DNA of 64,000 nt. Origin: a virus. The stretch's first letter is position 1. Every line of letters starts with the position of its first letter. Below the pieces are notes generated by a model. That model was given only the letters and a program-made list of their open reading frames with translations, was not told the DNA's origin and did no database searches. Position numbers and translations under genes: made by a program. Location of the stretch: positions 1 to 64,000 of IMG/VR virus record IMGVR_UViG_3300032323_002843, one strand, 5' to 3'. Positions 18,474 through 27,029 of the stretch are shown here, piece by piece.

Positions 18474-19733
18474 TTATGCGAATTTACCTATTGCTATTAC
18501 TTCATCAATAGATTCTAAAGAATATCCTAATGAAGCTGTGTTAAAAGTAAGCGTAACATTTCCTCCAGCTTCTACTAGTGTAACTAGATCTGGAGAGATA
18601 TTTTGACCGTTTATATAATAGTAGAAACTATCAACGGATGTTGGTGGAAGAGAAGATCCAACTGGTGGTTGTAATAAACTAGCACCTGTAAATATTGCTG
18701 TATTTGGTACAGTAATAGTATCTGCTGTTTTAGATACATTAGCATTTAAATAATTTAAATCACCAGCAGATCCAGGATCAATAGTTATATTACTAATAAG
18801 AACATTATTACCTCCACCAATAAATGATGTAGATCCAACTGCTTGAGAAGTTTGTGTTTGAGAAGCAGCATTAAAGGTTTCACTAGCATTACCTACAACT
18901 TCCATACCAAATACTACTTGTGAAGTAGTATACCCTAAACTAGAATTAGCTAATTTTTTATTAATGCTATCTGGTATTAGGTAACCATTTACTCTTAAAG
19001 TAATAGATGTTTGTGCAAATCTATCTTCACCAGTGTTGATAGTAGTAGTTGTAGCTAAACTATCTAACATTGTTCTAAAATGCCATCTATTTTCATCACC
19101 CCAATATGAGTCAGAAGCAAATTCAATCGCTTCAATTATTTTATTATTTTCAGCTACATAGTTTGTAAATACAACTACATCATATGTTACAGTAACATAG
19201 TCAGGTACAACTGACATGTAATATTGTTGAGATGGTTTTCTATTTGTTAATGCAGAAAAGCTATCATAAAAATTTTTTGCATTATATCTTGATGGAAATA
19301 ATTGAAATAAAGATACATTGTTACCATCTATTTTATTACCTAAGTTACGATTTTTTTCAACATTAGTTCTTTTGTATATAACTAAAGGAATAGTAAGTTT
19401 ACCATTACTATCTCTAAGATACCCATCAGCCTGTACTGATTGCCATCTTTCAGGTGATGCATATATTGTAGGTACAGCATGTGATTGTCCGTCTAAAACA
19501 ACCATAGGTTTAATTACGTTATCAAAATAATATTTAATAGCATAATCAATATCTTCTAAACCAACATTAATGTCTTTTATTTTATCGTTTTTACGAGATA
19601 TTTCGTAAGCACGATTTTTAGTAAATAAGCTATCAGCAGAAGGTTTACCTTGGCTTTGTAAATAAGCTGGTGGTAAAGCCTCTTGTGTAACTTGAGACTG
19701 ATTTTTCGGTATTGGTTTACGAATACGGGTCAT
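18474..19733 (-). CDS. Putative virion structural protein (419 aa)
   Basis: The N-terminus is polar (MTRIRKPIPKNQSQVTQEALP). The middle is a mixed alpha/beta region with DIDYAIKYYFDNVIKPMV, VPDYVTVTYDVVVFTNYV and NRWHFRTMLDSL. The C-terminus is beta-rich and threonine/serine-rich. I do not recognise a named family. Its place between neck-like genes and fibres, and a TAATG junction with the gene upstream, suggest a tail-completion, connector or baseplate role. Residues 170-220 look like a folded core, and the end from about 280 looks like a separate beta domain. Confidence 0.6.
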   Translation of the reverse strand: MTRIRKPIPKNQSQVTQEALPPAYLQSQGKPSADSLFTKNRAYEISRKNDKIKDINVGLEDIDYAIKYYFDNVIKPMVVLDGQSHAVPTIYASPERWQSVQADGYLRDSNGKLTIPLVIYKRTNVEKNRNLGNKIDGNNVSLFQLFPSRYNAKNFYDSFSALTNRKPSQQYYMSVVPDYVTVTYDVVVFTNYVAENNKIIEAIEFASDSYWGDENRWHFRTMLDSLATTTTINTGEDRFAQTSITLRVNGYLIPDSINKKLANSSLGYTTSQVVFGMEVVGNASETFNAASQTQTSQAVGSTSFIGGGNNVLISNITIDPGSAGDLNYLNANVSKTADTITVPNTAIFTGASLLQPPVGSSLPPTSVDSFYYYINGQNISPDLVTLVEAGGNVTLTFNTASLGYSLESIDEVIAIGKFA

Positions 19734-20116
19734 TATATTCTACCTTTTCTTTGTAATTCTAACATTTTATCCAAAGCATTCATTGCTCTAAATAATTTAT
19801 TATATAAAGTATTAATTTCTTTAGCTACATTCTTAATATCAGGATTAGAAGAAAAAGTAAATACATCAAATTCTTTTTTATTTTGAATTACTTCTCTTTT
19901 AACCTGGTCCATTTTAGGTAAATTAATTACTTGAGAAGATACAGTTTCAGGGCGATTTGGATCTGGTGGCATTTTAACCAATAAAGATCCTCTTTTTAGT
20001 AATTCTTCATATTCTTCAGGAGTTAAATCAGCCATAGTTACTTGTTTATTTGGATCTCTATCCATATAAATTTTACTTGGTCTGTTTAACTCGTTGATAA
20101 TGTCTAATAATTTCAT
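19733..20116 (-). CDS. Small helical virion-associated protein
   Basis: A 127-residue charged protein starting MKLLDIINELNRPSKIY. It contains LTPEEYEELLKRGSLLVKMPPDP, then a helical end (DIKNVAKEINTLYNKLFRAMNALDKMLELQRKGRI) likely to form a coiled coil. The first twelve residues resemble the N-terminal helices of many proteins at 34-50 kb. It is coupled by TAATG to the gene downstream. The family is not recognised; a structural or assembly role is inferred from location. Confidence 0.55.
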   Translation of the reverse strand: MKLLDIINELNRPSKIYMDRDPNKQVTMADLTPEEYEELLKRGSLLVKMPPDPNRPETVSSQVINLPKMDQVKREVIQNKKEFDVFTFSSNPDIKNVAKEINTLYNKLFRAMNALDKMLELQRKGRI

Positions 20117-20126
20117 TTTATATAAA

Positions 20127-20468
20127 TTAATATGATCCTACTTTTATAATTGTGTTATAACGAGGTATAAATTGTAGTAAACCAGGAATTTTATTTTTAG
20201 TTACGGCGTCAATACCTATATCTTTAACTGATGTTTTAGCATCACCTCTACCAATATATTTCATTTTTAATAATGAATATTCGTATTTGTCATTTGCCTT
20301 ATTATCTAAAAAATCACTTTGTTCAATAGTAACAACTACAACACCATTCAATGCTCTAATCTCATTATAAATTTCAACCTTATTTTGATCGGCTGCTGTT
20401 TTAATAAGCACATCACATCTGAATATTGTAATGCCTTCGTTTAATAATATTTTACCTAATAGTCCCAT
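20127..20468 (-). CDS. Hypothetical protein in neck/tail-completion cluster (113 aa)
   Basis: A compact alpha/beta protein. The core runs IFRCDVLIKTAADQNKVEIYNEIRALNGVVVVTIEQSD, then YEYSLLKMKYIGRGDAKTSVKDIGIDAV and LQFIPRYNTIIKVGSY. The alternating strand and helix pattern looks like a small ferredoxin-like fold, which is inference. Its start shares a base with the stop of the proline-rich gene upstream (TAATG). Conserved position in a run of head-to-tail joining genes suggests a connector or tail terminator role, but no specific family is claimed. Confidence 0.55.
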   Translation of the reverse strand: MGLLGKILLNEGITIFRCDVLIKTAADQNKVEIYNEIRALNGVVVVTIEQSDFLDNKANDKYEYSLLKMKYIGRGDAKTSVKDIGIDAVTKNKIPGLLQFIPRYNTIIKVGSY

Positions 20469-21079
20469 TATGTACTATATTTTAATATATTTAATTTACT
20501 TGTTCTTGTTAAATATGCTGATAAAACATATAGTATTATTTGGTTTGGTGTATTACCTGCTGGTGGAACAGGTATTGCTCCTGCTGATCCGGGTAATGTT
20601 ACTACTTGCCTATCAATACTATTTATTTCATAATATCTTTGTTGATCAGTTATAATATCTCCTACTTCAGGAGTAAAATTATAAGTGGTTTCAAATTCAG
20701 TTTTGCTTACAGTTATTGTTATTGTTTGGTTTGTATCAACACCAAATTCAGTATCTGTATTTGTTATTACTCCTCTTTCAAGTAAACATTTTATCTCAAT
20801 TGGAGGATAATACCATTTTTCAAGGGCCTCTCCATAAATGTTCGGTTTAGTATTATACAAATCAATCTTAAAATATCCAACTTTTTGATTGGAATAATTA
20901 ATCTGAGCATTTAGATTATTATTAATAACTGGATTTGGTGTTACAGATCCAGTAGGTTGAATAGCCGATCCTGTCGGAGCAGGTGGTCGTGGTCCTGGAG
21001 GTGATGGAGGTGGCGGCAAAACTGTTGGAAGTTTTGGCGATGTTGTTCCTGTTGGTGGATATTTAACTATTCCTCCCAT
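20468..21079 (-). CDS. Proline-rich neck-like protein (203 aa)
   Basis: The N-terminal 50 residues are a proline-rich linker (LPPPPSPPGPRPPAPTG). The remainder is a beta domain with KVGYFKIDLYNTKPNIYGEALEKWYY, IEIKCLLERG and EVGDIITDQQRYYEINSIDRQ. Sequences like the last one (a depth or position statement followed by tyrosines) occur in phage head-closure or neck proteins, so I infer a neck role with low certainty. TAATG links it to the gene upstream. No catalytic motif is visible. Confidence 0.5.
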   Translation of the reverse strand: MGGIVKYPPTGTTSPKLPTVLPPPPSPPGPRPPAPTGSAIQPTGSVTPNPVINNNLNAQINYSNQKVGYFKIDLYNTKPNIYGEALEKWYYPPIEIKCLLERGVITNTDTEFGVDTNQTITITVSKTEFETTYNFTPEVGDIITDQQRYYEINSIDRQVVTLPGSAGAIPVPPAGNTPNQIILYVLSAYLTRTSKLNILKYST

Positions 21080-22746
21080 TAAAATATATAAATTGGTAAA
21101 GGTATTTGTTGTAATGTATCACGATGGAATTGAGATTCTTGTTGCTTTCTTTCCAACTGCCCTCTTCTAGAGGTTTCATTTAACATTTCCTTTAGTTCAG
21201 TAATTAAATTTTCTTTTTCTGTTCTAGCATCTGTAATTAATTCAGATCCTTGAAGTGGTCCTACACCTTGAATATTAAGATTAGCAAATTGAATACGAAT
21301 GTGTGCTTCAATTTCACGACATAGAGCTAAAGTATATTTTAATACCCAAGCTCTACCTACAGCATTAATTCTAGAATATATGGGATTTCTAAATGGTGCA
21401 TTCATTACATCCGTTACAATATTATTTCTAGGATCTTTTACAGCAGTAAACTTATCACTTATTTTTACATATTCAAAGAATAATTTTTTATTCTCGTATG
21501 GAATAGGAAATATTCTTAGTTTATTATTTTTAATATCAAATGACCAAGCTGCTTTTCTAATTTGATCGTTAAATTCAATTGCTTGAATTTTTTGAACGTC
21601 AAAGTTAATTGGCATCAATAAGAAGTTAATACCAGGAGAAAATTGACCAAATCCAAAAGATTCCAATAATGATTGGATACCAGTACCTGTACCCGCATAT
21701 GGGTCAAAGTAACGAACGATTGCAGGTGGTTCTTCATAAAATATTCTTCTAACTTCAATTCTATCACCTGGTTCTAATGATGCTGAAGCTAAAGCCCAAG
21801 CATCTAGATCATAATCTTGAATACCAGCTGTCATTTGTAAAGCACCACTAATAACATTATATTTTCCTCCTACTCCTACTTCTGAGGCATAATCTTCAGC
21901 AATTGTTGTAGTGATAGTAGCTAAATTGTTACTGATTAATCTATTGTTTAATGCTGGGGCATTAGTGTCTTGAATGTAAACTGTTGGGATAGAACCAGTA
22001 CCAAATACAGGTGATCCACCTGCAATTTGAGGTGATGTTACATATGTGTAAACATAAGAACCAGTAGTTGTGATAACATAAGGATTGTTTGTTGTACCTG
22101 ATCCTGATGTTAAACCACCAAGTTGATTAAATTGATTATAAACAAATGTACTTAAGTCTAATTGAATACCTAATACTTGGTCTGTATAGTCAGTAGCAAA
22201 TGTTAATGTTTTAACTTGTTTAGAGTCAAGTGCAATAAAATCAGATAATGAAGCTGATATAGCATAAATTTCACCATCAGCTATTGATTGAGAATAAGCT
22301 GGGTTGAAACCAATTTCTTTCCAAGTTGCTAAACGAGGACCTGACCAAGATACTGGTGAGTTAACATCAATACTATTAACAAAAGTAATCTCAGCATTAT
22401 TAAATGGTTGAGAATCAGAACCTTCAATATTAATATAATTGTCTCTGATTTTGAATTGATAAACCATATTACCATAGGTGGTAACTGCTTCTTCATAAGC
22501 AGCATATACAGTTAAATCAGTAATATTTAATTGAGCAGCGCTAGCTACAAAATTTCCTGTAGCAACATCATATGTTGGGCCAGAAATACCTAAACGCTGT
22601 GCAACAAATCTAGCAGCATTTTTAGAATCTCTAACAAACTCTGGGTCGTTTGTATAGTATTCAAACGGGGTATTGCCTTTAACTGGTGTTAAGTATGCAG
22701 TATCTCCATAATATACGTCGTAAAGGTCTTTGAGATTAATAGCCAT
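21079..22746 (-). CDS. Putative neck/virion structural protein (555 aa)
   Basis: The N-terminus (MAINLKDLYDVYYGD) precedes a long mixed region. The C-terminal third holds an LPMNFDVQ-like stretch (LLMPINFDVQKIQAIEFNDQ) and RAWVLKYTLALCREIEAHIR, and the end is helical (ELKEMLNETSRRGQLERKQQ) before LPIYIF. That helical end followed by a short P-x-x-I-Y tail is typical of structural proteins found after the capsid gene in T4-superfamily marine phages, from memory. I place it in the neck or head-to-tail interface. An ATATTTAT motif sits 22 nt before the ATG, so it likely starts a transcript. Confidence 0.6.
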   Translation of the reverse strand: MAINLKDLYDVYYGDTAYLTPVKGNTPFEYYTNDPEFVRDSKNAARFVAQRLGISGPTYDVATGNFVASAAQLNITDLTVYAAYEEAVTTYGNMVYQFKIRDNYINIEGSDSQPFNNAEITFVNSIDVNSPVSWSGPRLATWKEIGFNPAYSQSIADGEIYAISASLSDFIALDSKQVKTLTFATDYTDQVLGIQLDLSTFVYNQFNQLGGLTSGSGTTNNPYVITTTGSYVYTYVTSPQIAGGSPVFGTGSIPTVYIQDTNAPALNNRLISNNLATITTTIAEDYASEVGVGGKYNVISGALQMTAGIQDYDLDAWALASASLEPGDRIEVRRIFYEEPPAIVRYFDPYAGTGTGIQSLLESFGFGQFSPGINFLLMPINFDVQKIQAIEFNDQIRKAAWSFDIKNNKLRIFPIPYENKKLFFEYVKISDKFTAVKDPRNNIVTDVMNAPFRNPIYSRINAVGRAWVLKYTLALCREIEAHIRIQFANLNIQGVGPLQGSELITDARTEKENLITELKEMLNETSRRGQLERKQQESQFHRDTLQQIPLPIYIF

Positions 22747-22768
22747 TTATAAGTAGTATTTAACACGT

Positions 22769-22776
22769 ATAAATAT
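22769..22776 (-). promoter_or_regulatory. ATATTTAT motif, 22 nt before ATG at 22746
   Basis: Coding strand: TAGTTATATTTATACGTG, immediately after the phoH stop. Confidence 0.55.
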
Positions 22777-22778
22777 AA

Positions 22779-23447
22779 CTATTTTCCGTATTCGTATTCA
22801 AGTATCTTTCCGACTAGATCTGATCTGTGGTTTTCTTTTAATTTAATCCACTTGATTTCTTCGATTTTTTTAGATAATTCGATAACATAACTTAAGCCGT
22901 TTATTTCGCCTGTATTTGACTTGATATCGGTCTGTTCGTTGTCACCGTTAATAACAATCTTACCAGTTTTACCCAGGCGTGTCAATATGGCTAGCATTTC
23001 ACCTTTAGTTAAGTTTTGTGCCTCCTCGACTATCAGAATATCGTCAATTGTTTTACCACGGATGAACTGGACTGGTAATGCTTTTACCTTACCATCCTCT
23101 ACTAGTTTAGCTACTTCTTTTTTATCTGAACAGCATTTGTTTAGATTTTCTAGTAGCGCCTCCATATATGGATCGAATTTACCGTTGATATCACCTGGTA
23201 AAAATCCTAATGATTTACCAACTTCCACAGCGGCACGTGTATTATATATACACTCAATTTGTTTTTTCTTAAGGAAATCTAAGGCGGCTTGAGCACATAC
23301 TAATGATTTACCACTACCTGCTCTACCTGTTATAACCACTACTTGGTTTTCAATTATTAACCTTTTTGCCTCTTTTTGCTCTTCGTTTAATTGAACAGCA
23401 TTGATAACTTTAATGTCGTTTTTTCTCTCACGATTAGGTTCACGCAT
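22779..23447 (-). CDS. phoH: PhoH-like ATPase
   Basis: A 222-residue P-loop ATPase of the PhoH family. Walker A is GRAGSGKS at residues 41-48 and Walker B is ILIVEEAQN near 137-145, where the second acidic residue replaces the usual Asp. GDNEQTD (sensor region) and a final NHRSDLV arginine motif are also present. PhoH genes are very common in large marine phages. The biochemical role is still uncertain; RNA or nucleotide metabolism during phosphate stress has been proposed. It lies after the major capsid gene, separated from it by a strong terminator, so its transcription is probably uncoupled from capsid production. Confidence 0.88.
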   Translation of the reverse strand: MREPNRERKNDIKVINAVQLNEEQKEAKRLIIENQVVVITGRAGSGKSLVCAQAALDFLKKKQIECIYNTRAAVEVGKSLGFLPGDINGKFDPYMEALLENLNKCCSDKKEVAKLVEDGKVKALPVQFIRGKTIDDILIVEEAQNLTKGEMLAILTRLGKTGKIVINGDNEQTDIKSNTGEINGLSYVIELSKKIEEIKWIKLKENHRSDLVGKILEYEYGK

Positions 23448-23477
23448 GTATAACGATTTGGTTACGTATACATATAC

Positions 23478-23509
23478 AAAAAAGTGCCTGACCTTACGGG
23501 GTCAGGCAC
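23478..23509 (-). terminator. Rho-independent terminator after capsid gene
   Basis: On the minus strand GTGCCTGACC pairs with GGTCAGGCAC around a CCGTAA loop and is followed by six T. The 10-bp GC-rich stem with T-run is the best terminator in the window. It separates the capsid gene from phoH. A weaker inverted repeat (GCTATA and TATAGC) lies just before it. Confidence 0.92.
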
Positions 23510-23547
23510 CAGAGCTATAATACTGAGACTATAGCGGGGAAGTTATA

Positions 23548-25173
23548 TTACAAAGTGTTTAAACCAGCAACATATACTTTACCATAGTAGTCAGGACGGA
23601 TCATCTTCTTAGCGTAACGAGTCATCAAACCTTTACGTGGAGTGAAGGTATTTGGATCGTAAAGAAGTGGAGTCATGATCAATGGAACATATGGAGCGAA
23701 TACAGCACCGCATTCTAAGAATTGAGCACCTTTGTAACCCATTAAGATTACGTTCTCAGTCATGTAAGGGTTTTTGTAAACCTTATAACGAGAATTTAAA
23801 GTACCAACTTTCTGAATACCGAAGTTGAATTCCATTTTCTCACCATCACCATCAGAAGCAAATCCAGGGATTGATTCTAAGATAGTAGCGATAGTTGGAG
23901 AAGTTACTAAGAAATTAGCACCACCACGAAGAGTTAACTGATGGATAGTGTTAGATACTTTTTGTAACTTAGTTCCTAAAGTTTGGAACCAACCACCTTG
24001 TGTATTGTAGAAACCTAAGTTGCTATTAGCTACACCAGAAGCGTTTACAGCTTGGTTGTTAACAGCAGACCAGTATTCAGTTGTGAAAGCGTTCTCAATT
24101 AACATATCTAAGATTTCTAAATCGATTTCCATAGAGATGTATTGAGATAAGATACCAGTTAATTCAGCTTCAGCATCAATGCTATGGTAAGCATTTAAGT
24201 CTTGAGCGAATTCTGGAGTCCATTGTGCTTTTAACTTACGAGTTTTAGCAACGATAGCTTCAGATTTTAACTGAACGTTGATTTCTGGGATAGCAATAGC
24301 TGAAGAGCTAAGAGCGTTTGGATAACCACCATCGCCACCATTACCAGAACCACCAGAAACTGATTGATCTTCGAAATCACCACGTGCAGTAGCAACTGGA
24401 GCAACGTTGAAGAACAATGTTACAGTTTGAGTAGGGCTATTAGCTACTAATGAGCCAGTAACGATAAATGAAGCTGTATTGTTAGATACAGTAGTGAAAG
24501 CTTGTAATACATCAGTTACACCGATAGAACCAGAGCTGAATACGAAAGCACGGATACCATTCTGATCAGCAGCTGATGGAAGTGGAACTAAGATCTTCTT
24601 CCAACCAGTAGCAGCAGAAGCTGAGTAGTTAGAATCCAAGTTAAAGTCAACCCAAGTTGTTGAACCAGTGATAGCAGCAACAGAAGCTGAGAATTGGTTG
24701 ATAGAGTAACCGAACTTACCAGCACCATAAAGTGATTGAGAAGTGATATCAGTTACGTTAGTAGTTTGGTTAGCACCGTAAAGTGAACCACCAGTTTGGA
24801 AAGGACGAACACCTGTACCATACTTGAAATCAAGATAGAATACAAGACCTGAAGGTAAGTTCATCGGCTGTACAGAAACGAATTCTTTAGCAGCGATTTC
24901 ACCGAATACACGGCGAACTAAAGGTAAAGCTACACCGTTCCAAGCTTCTTGAGAATAAGAACCACCACCGATAGTAGCAGTACCTGTAGCAGAAGCTTCG
25001 GTTACTAATTGTTTAGCCTGATTCTCAAGGAGAATAGACATTGTGTTTTTGTCAGTAGTAGTCTTGATACCTTCTAAAAGGCCAGATTTTTCCCACTTGC
25101 TAGACAAACGTTTTGCATCTTCCATTACACTCTTGTATTGGTTAGATGACTCTAATAATTGTTGTACGTTCAT
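23548..25173 (-). CDS. Major capsid protein, T4 gp23-like
   Basis: 541 residues, close to T4 gp23 (521). The N-terminal delta region starts MNVQQLLESSNQYKSVM and ends LVTEASATGTA. Cleavage after Glu59 (VTE|A) matches the T4 pattern LTE|A at Glu65. The mature part begins with ALPLVRRVFGEIAAKEF and VSVQPMNLPSGLVFYLDFKYG, the counterpart of gp23's VQPMNSPTGQVFAL. An HK97-type fold is expected. It lies directly after the scaffold gene, and is followed by a 10-bp terminator hairpin, as expected for a gene expressed at high level. Confidence 0.93.
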   Translation of the reverse strand: MNVQQLLESSNQYKSVMEDAKRLSSKWEKSGLLEGIKTTTDKNTMSILLENQAKQLVTEASATGTATIGGGSYSQEAWNGVALPLVRRVFGEIAAKEFVSVQPMNLPSGLVFYLDFKYGTGVRPFQTGGSLYGANQTTNVTDITSQSLYGAGKFGYSINQFSASVAAITGSTTWVDFNLDSNYSASAATGWKKILVPLPSAADQNGIRAFVFSSGSIGVTDVLQAFTTVSNNTASFIVTGSLVANSPTQTVTLFFNVAPVATARGDFEDQSVSGGSGNGGDGGYPNALSSSAIAIPEINVQLKSEAIVAKTRKLKAQWTPEFAQDLNAYHSIDAEAELTGILSQYISMEIDLEILDMLIENAFTTEYWSAVNNQAVNASGVANSNLGFYNTQGGWFQTLGTKLQKVSNTIHQLTLRGGANFLVTSPTIATILESIPGFASDGDGEKMEFNFGIQKVGTLNSRYKVYKNPYMTENVILMGYKGAQFLECGAVFAPYVPLIMTPLLYDPNTFTPRKGLMTRYAKKMIRPDYYGKVYVAGLNTL

Positions 25174-25206
25174 TTTAAAATGAATTAAAAATTAAAATTA
25201 AATTGT

Positions 25207-26337
25207 TTACTTAATACCTGCAAGCATTTGCCATCTTGATACAGTAGCATCTACCTCAACGATAGGCTTCTTAGGGGCAACACCAGCAGCTTTAGAAGCA
25301 AATCCTAATGATTCTTTAACGATGCTCTTCTTAGATTTTTCAATAGCACTGTTCATAGATTCAAAAATTGCTTTAGCTTCTTGTGCAGTAGTTGCTTTAT
25401 CAAATTGTGCAATTACTTTAAGTTTTTGTGATTCGTTCAAATTCTTAGCTTTGAAGATTTTGTTAACATAAAGTAACTTAGCGTTTAATAAGTTTACTTC
25501 GTGTAACTCGTTACGAAGAGCTTCGATAGTATCGATTGCTTCTTTCATTTCTTCTTTGTCTTCTTTTTTCTTGTCTTCTTTTTTCTTAGCTTCGTACATT
25601 TCTTCTGTATCGTCAGCTTCGTCAATTGAATCAAGTTCAGCTAGTAATTCTTCTAAATCGATTTCGTCTAAATCTTCGTCTTCTTCAGCGATTTCTTCAG
25701 TTTCACCTTCCATTTCACCGTCGATGTTTACAGCCATTTCTTCTTCACCACCCATATCGCCCATGTCAGCGCTCATGTCACCCATTTCTGGAGCTTCGTC
25801 ACCGCCAATTTCAGCAGAGATGATGTCTTTGATAATGTCTTTTAATTCATCAACTGTTAAGTCAGTGATTTTGTCTTCGCTTTCAGATTCGTCTTCTTCA
25901 GACTCTTCTTCTTCTTCTTCTGTTTCTTCTTCTTCTTCTTCTTTAGCTTCGTCCATTTTTTCTTTATCTTCTTTCTTTGCTTCATCAAGCTCATCTTCTT
26001 TGCTTAATTCAGCTAAAATTTCAGATAAATCGAAATCTTCTGAAAGCTCATCTTCGTCGCCTTCTTCAAGAGCGAATCCTTTAGCTCTTTCAATATCTTG
26101 AGAGATATCATCAGTATCGGCAGAAGCGAAGGCAGATGGAAGTGATTCTTCCATTTTTTCTTCATCTTTTGCTTCATCTAAATCATCATTATCCATTTCT
26201 TGTAACTTTGCAGCTAACATGGATTGAAGTTTAGGAGCTAAGGCCTCTTCAAGGGCGGCTTTTGCGTTTGCTAACGCTGCTTCGCGAACGGCTTTAGCGT
26301 CGGCGATAGCCTCTTTGAATAAGTCTTTGTTTGACAT
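25207..26337 (-). CDS. Prohead scaffold (core) protein
   Basis: A 376-residue, extremely acidic protein. It has an alanine-rich N-terminal helix (MSNKDLFKEAIADAKAVREA), a long Glu/Asp/Lys-rich middle (about 70-260) with runs of EEEE, and a conserved-looking helical block (ALRNELHEVNLLNAKLLYVN, then AKNLNESQKLKVIAQFD). It ends VSRWQMLAGIK. Position between prohead protease and capsid genes, composition and size are those of T4 gp22-type core proteins. It is likely digested by the protease during maturation. The last residues may bind the capsid shell or portal, as C-terminal ends of other scaffolds do. A 137-nt leader with hairpins precedes it. Confidence 0.85.
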   Translation of the reverse strand: MSNKDLFKEAIADAKAVREAALANAKAALEEALAPKLQSMLAAKLQEMDNDDLDEAKDEEKMEESLPSAFASADTDDISQDIERAKGFALEEGDEDELSEDFDLSEILAELSKEDELDEAKKEDKEKMDEAKEEEEEETEEEEEESEEDESESEDKITDLTVDELKDIIKDIISAEIGGDEAPEMGDMSADMGDMGGEEEMAVNIDGEMEGETEEIAEEDEDLDEIDLEELLAELDSIDEADDTEEMYEAKKKEDKKKEDKEEMKEAIDTIEALRNELHEVNLLNAKLLYVNKIFKAKNLNESQKLKVIAQFDKATTAQEAKAIFESMNSAIEKSKKSIVKESLGFASKAAGVAPKKPIVEVDATVSRWQMLAGIK

Positions 26338-26474
26338 TGTCCTTAAATTTAATTACGGAAATAAGATTATTGGGAATCTTAATAGGGGTTTTTAATTATA
26401 CCCAGGTTACATAGAATTAGTAACCTATTATAGGATGATCATAAATATATGTAGATACTTAAAACCGCGAATAA
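26338..26474 (-). promoter_or_regulatory. Structured leader upstream of scaffold gene
   Basis: This 137-nt gap holds an ATATTTAT motif 103 nt before the scaffold ATG and two inverted repeats: GGTTAC/GTAACC (26405-26425, 9-nt loop) and TAAGATT/AATCTTA (26362-26381, 6-nt loop). No gene is seen. It is the longest leader in the window, in front of a gene needed in high amount. Confidence 0.5.
26441..26448 (-). promoter_or_regulatory. ATATTTAT motif, 103 nt before scaffold ATG
   Basis: Coding strand: ACATATATTTATGATCA. It is upstream of the hairpins in the same gap. Confidence 0.45.
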
Positions 26475-27017
26475 TTAGTTGTTTCCCTTAGATTTATCGT
26501 ATACCTTTTTAGCAACAACAGCTAAAATAGCACCTGCTATTGCTCCTAAAACGGTTTCTACTATATGAGATGGAGACTGTCCTAACATTATTTGAGTCTT
26601 AGTTAAAACGTCTCCTGCACTTGCTAAATAATATGCCAAAGCACCCCCACCAACTAATCCAGTCCAAAAAGAACCACCAACATCTAACCCTTCTTCTTCA
26701 TTAATTGGGTTATCTTCTGCTTTTTTAGCCATGCTTAATGCTAATTTTTGAACTATAGAAGAATCAATATTTTCAGATAATTCTGATGGATTAATTCCTG
26801 ATTGGCTTAATACGGCTTGCAGTTGTTTAAGAGCTTTTGGATCTTTAGATATTTTATCAGCTATGTTATCAACAACAGGAGATTTTTCTAAGCTATTAAC
26901 TACTTTTGTTACTTGAGAAGCAGCATTTTCAGGAGATACTTCTTGATTTTCTTCGGCTTCATTAATAATGCCAGCTAAGTGCTGCATTCTTTTGATTTCG
27001 TTGATTTGTTGTTTCAT
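26475..27017 (-). CDS. Predicted two-helix membrane protein in prohead cluster
   Basis: 180 residues. It begins MKQQINEIKR followed by MQHLAGIINEA, then a polar helical region with Val/Ser repeats. Two hydrophobic segments follow at about 117-135 (FWTGLVGGGALAYYLAS) and 151-169 (IVETVLGAIAGAILAVVAK), with a basic tail. I use the ATG at 27017, not one at 27044, because the former follows ATATTTATATCC by four bases and the latter lies inside the protease gene. It could be a membrane anchor for prohead assembly, a T4 gp40-like initiator, or an internal protein injected at infection. The choice is open. Confidence 0.65.
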   Translation of the reverse strand: MKQQINEIKRMQHLAGIINEAEENQEVSPENAASQVTKVVNSLEKSPVVDNIADKISKDPKALKQLQAVLSQSGINPSELSENIDSSIVQKLALSMAKKAEDNPINEEEGLDVGGSFWTGLVGGGALAYYLASAGDVLTKTQIMLGQSPSHIVETVLGAIAGAILAVVAKKVYDKSKGNN

Positions 27018-27021
27018 GGAT

Positions 27022-27029
27022 ATAAATAT
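27022..27029 (-). promoter_or_regulatory. ATATTTAT motif, 4 nt before ATG at 27017
   Basis: Coding strand: TTAATATTTATATCC then ATG. It supports the shorter start of the membrane protein gene. Confidence 0.55.

Noticed and set aside
25556-26101. Plus-strand Ser-rich open frame of 181 codons
   Set aside because: It is the complement of Glu/Asp-rich codons in the scaffold gene. Its low complexity and lack of promoter or neighbours argue against a gene.
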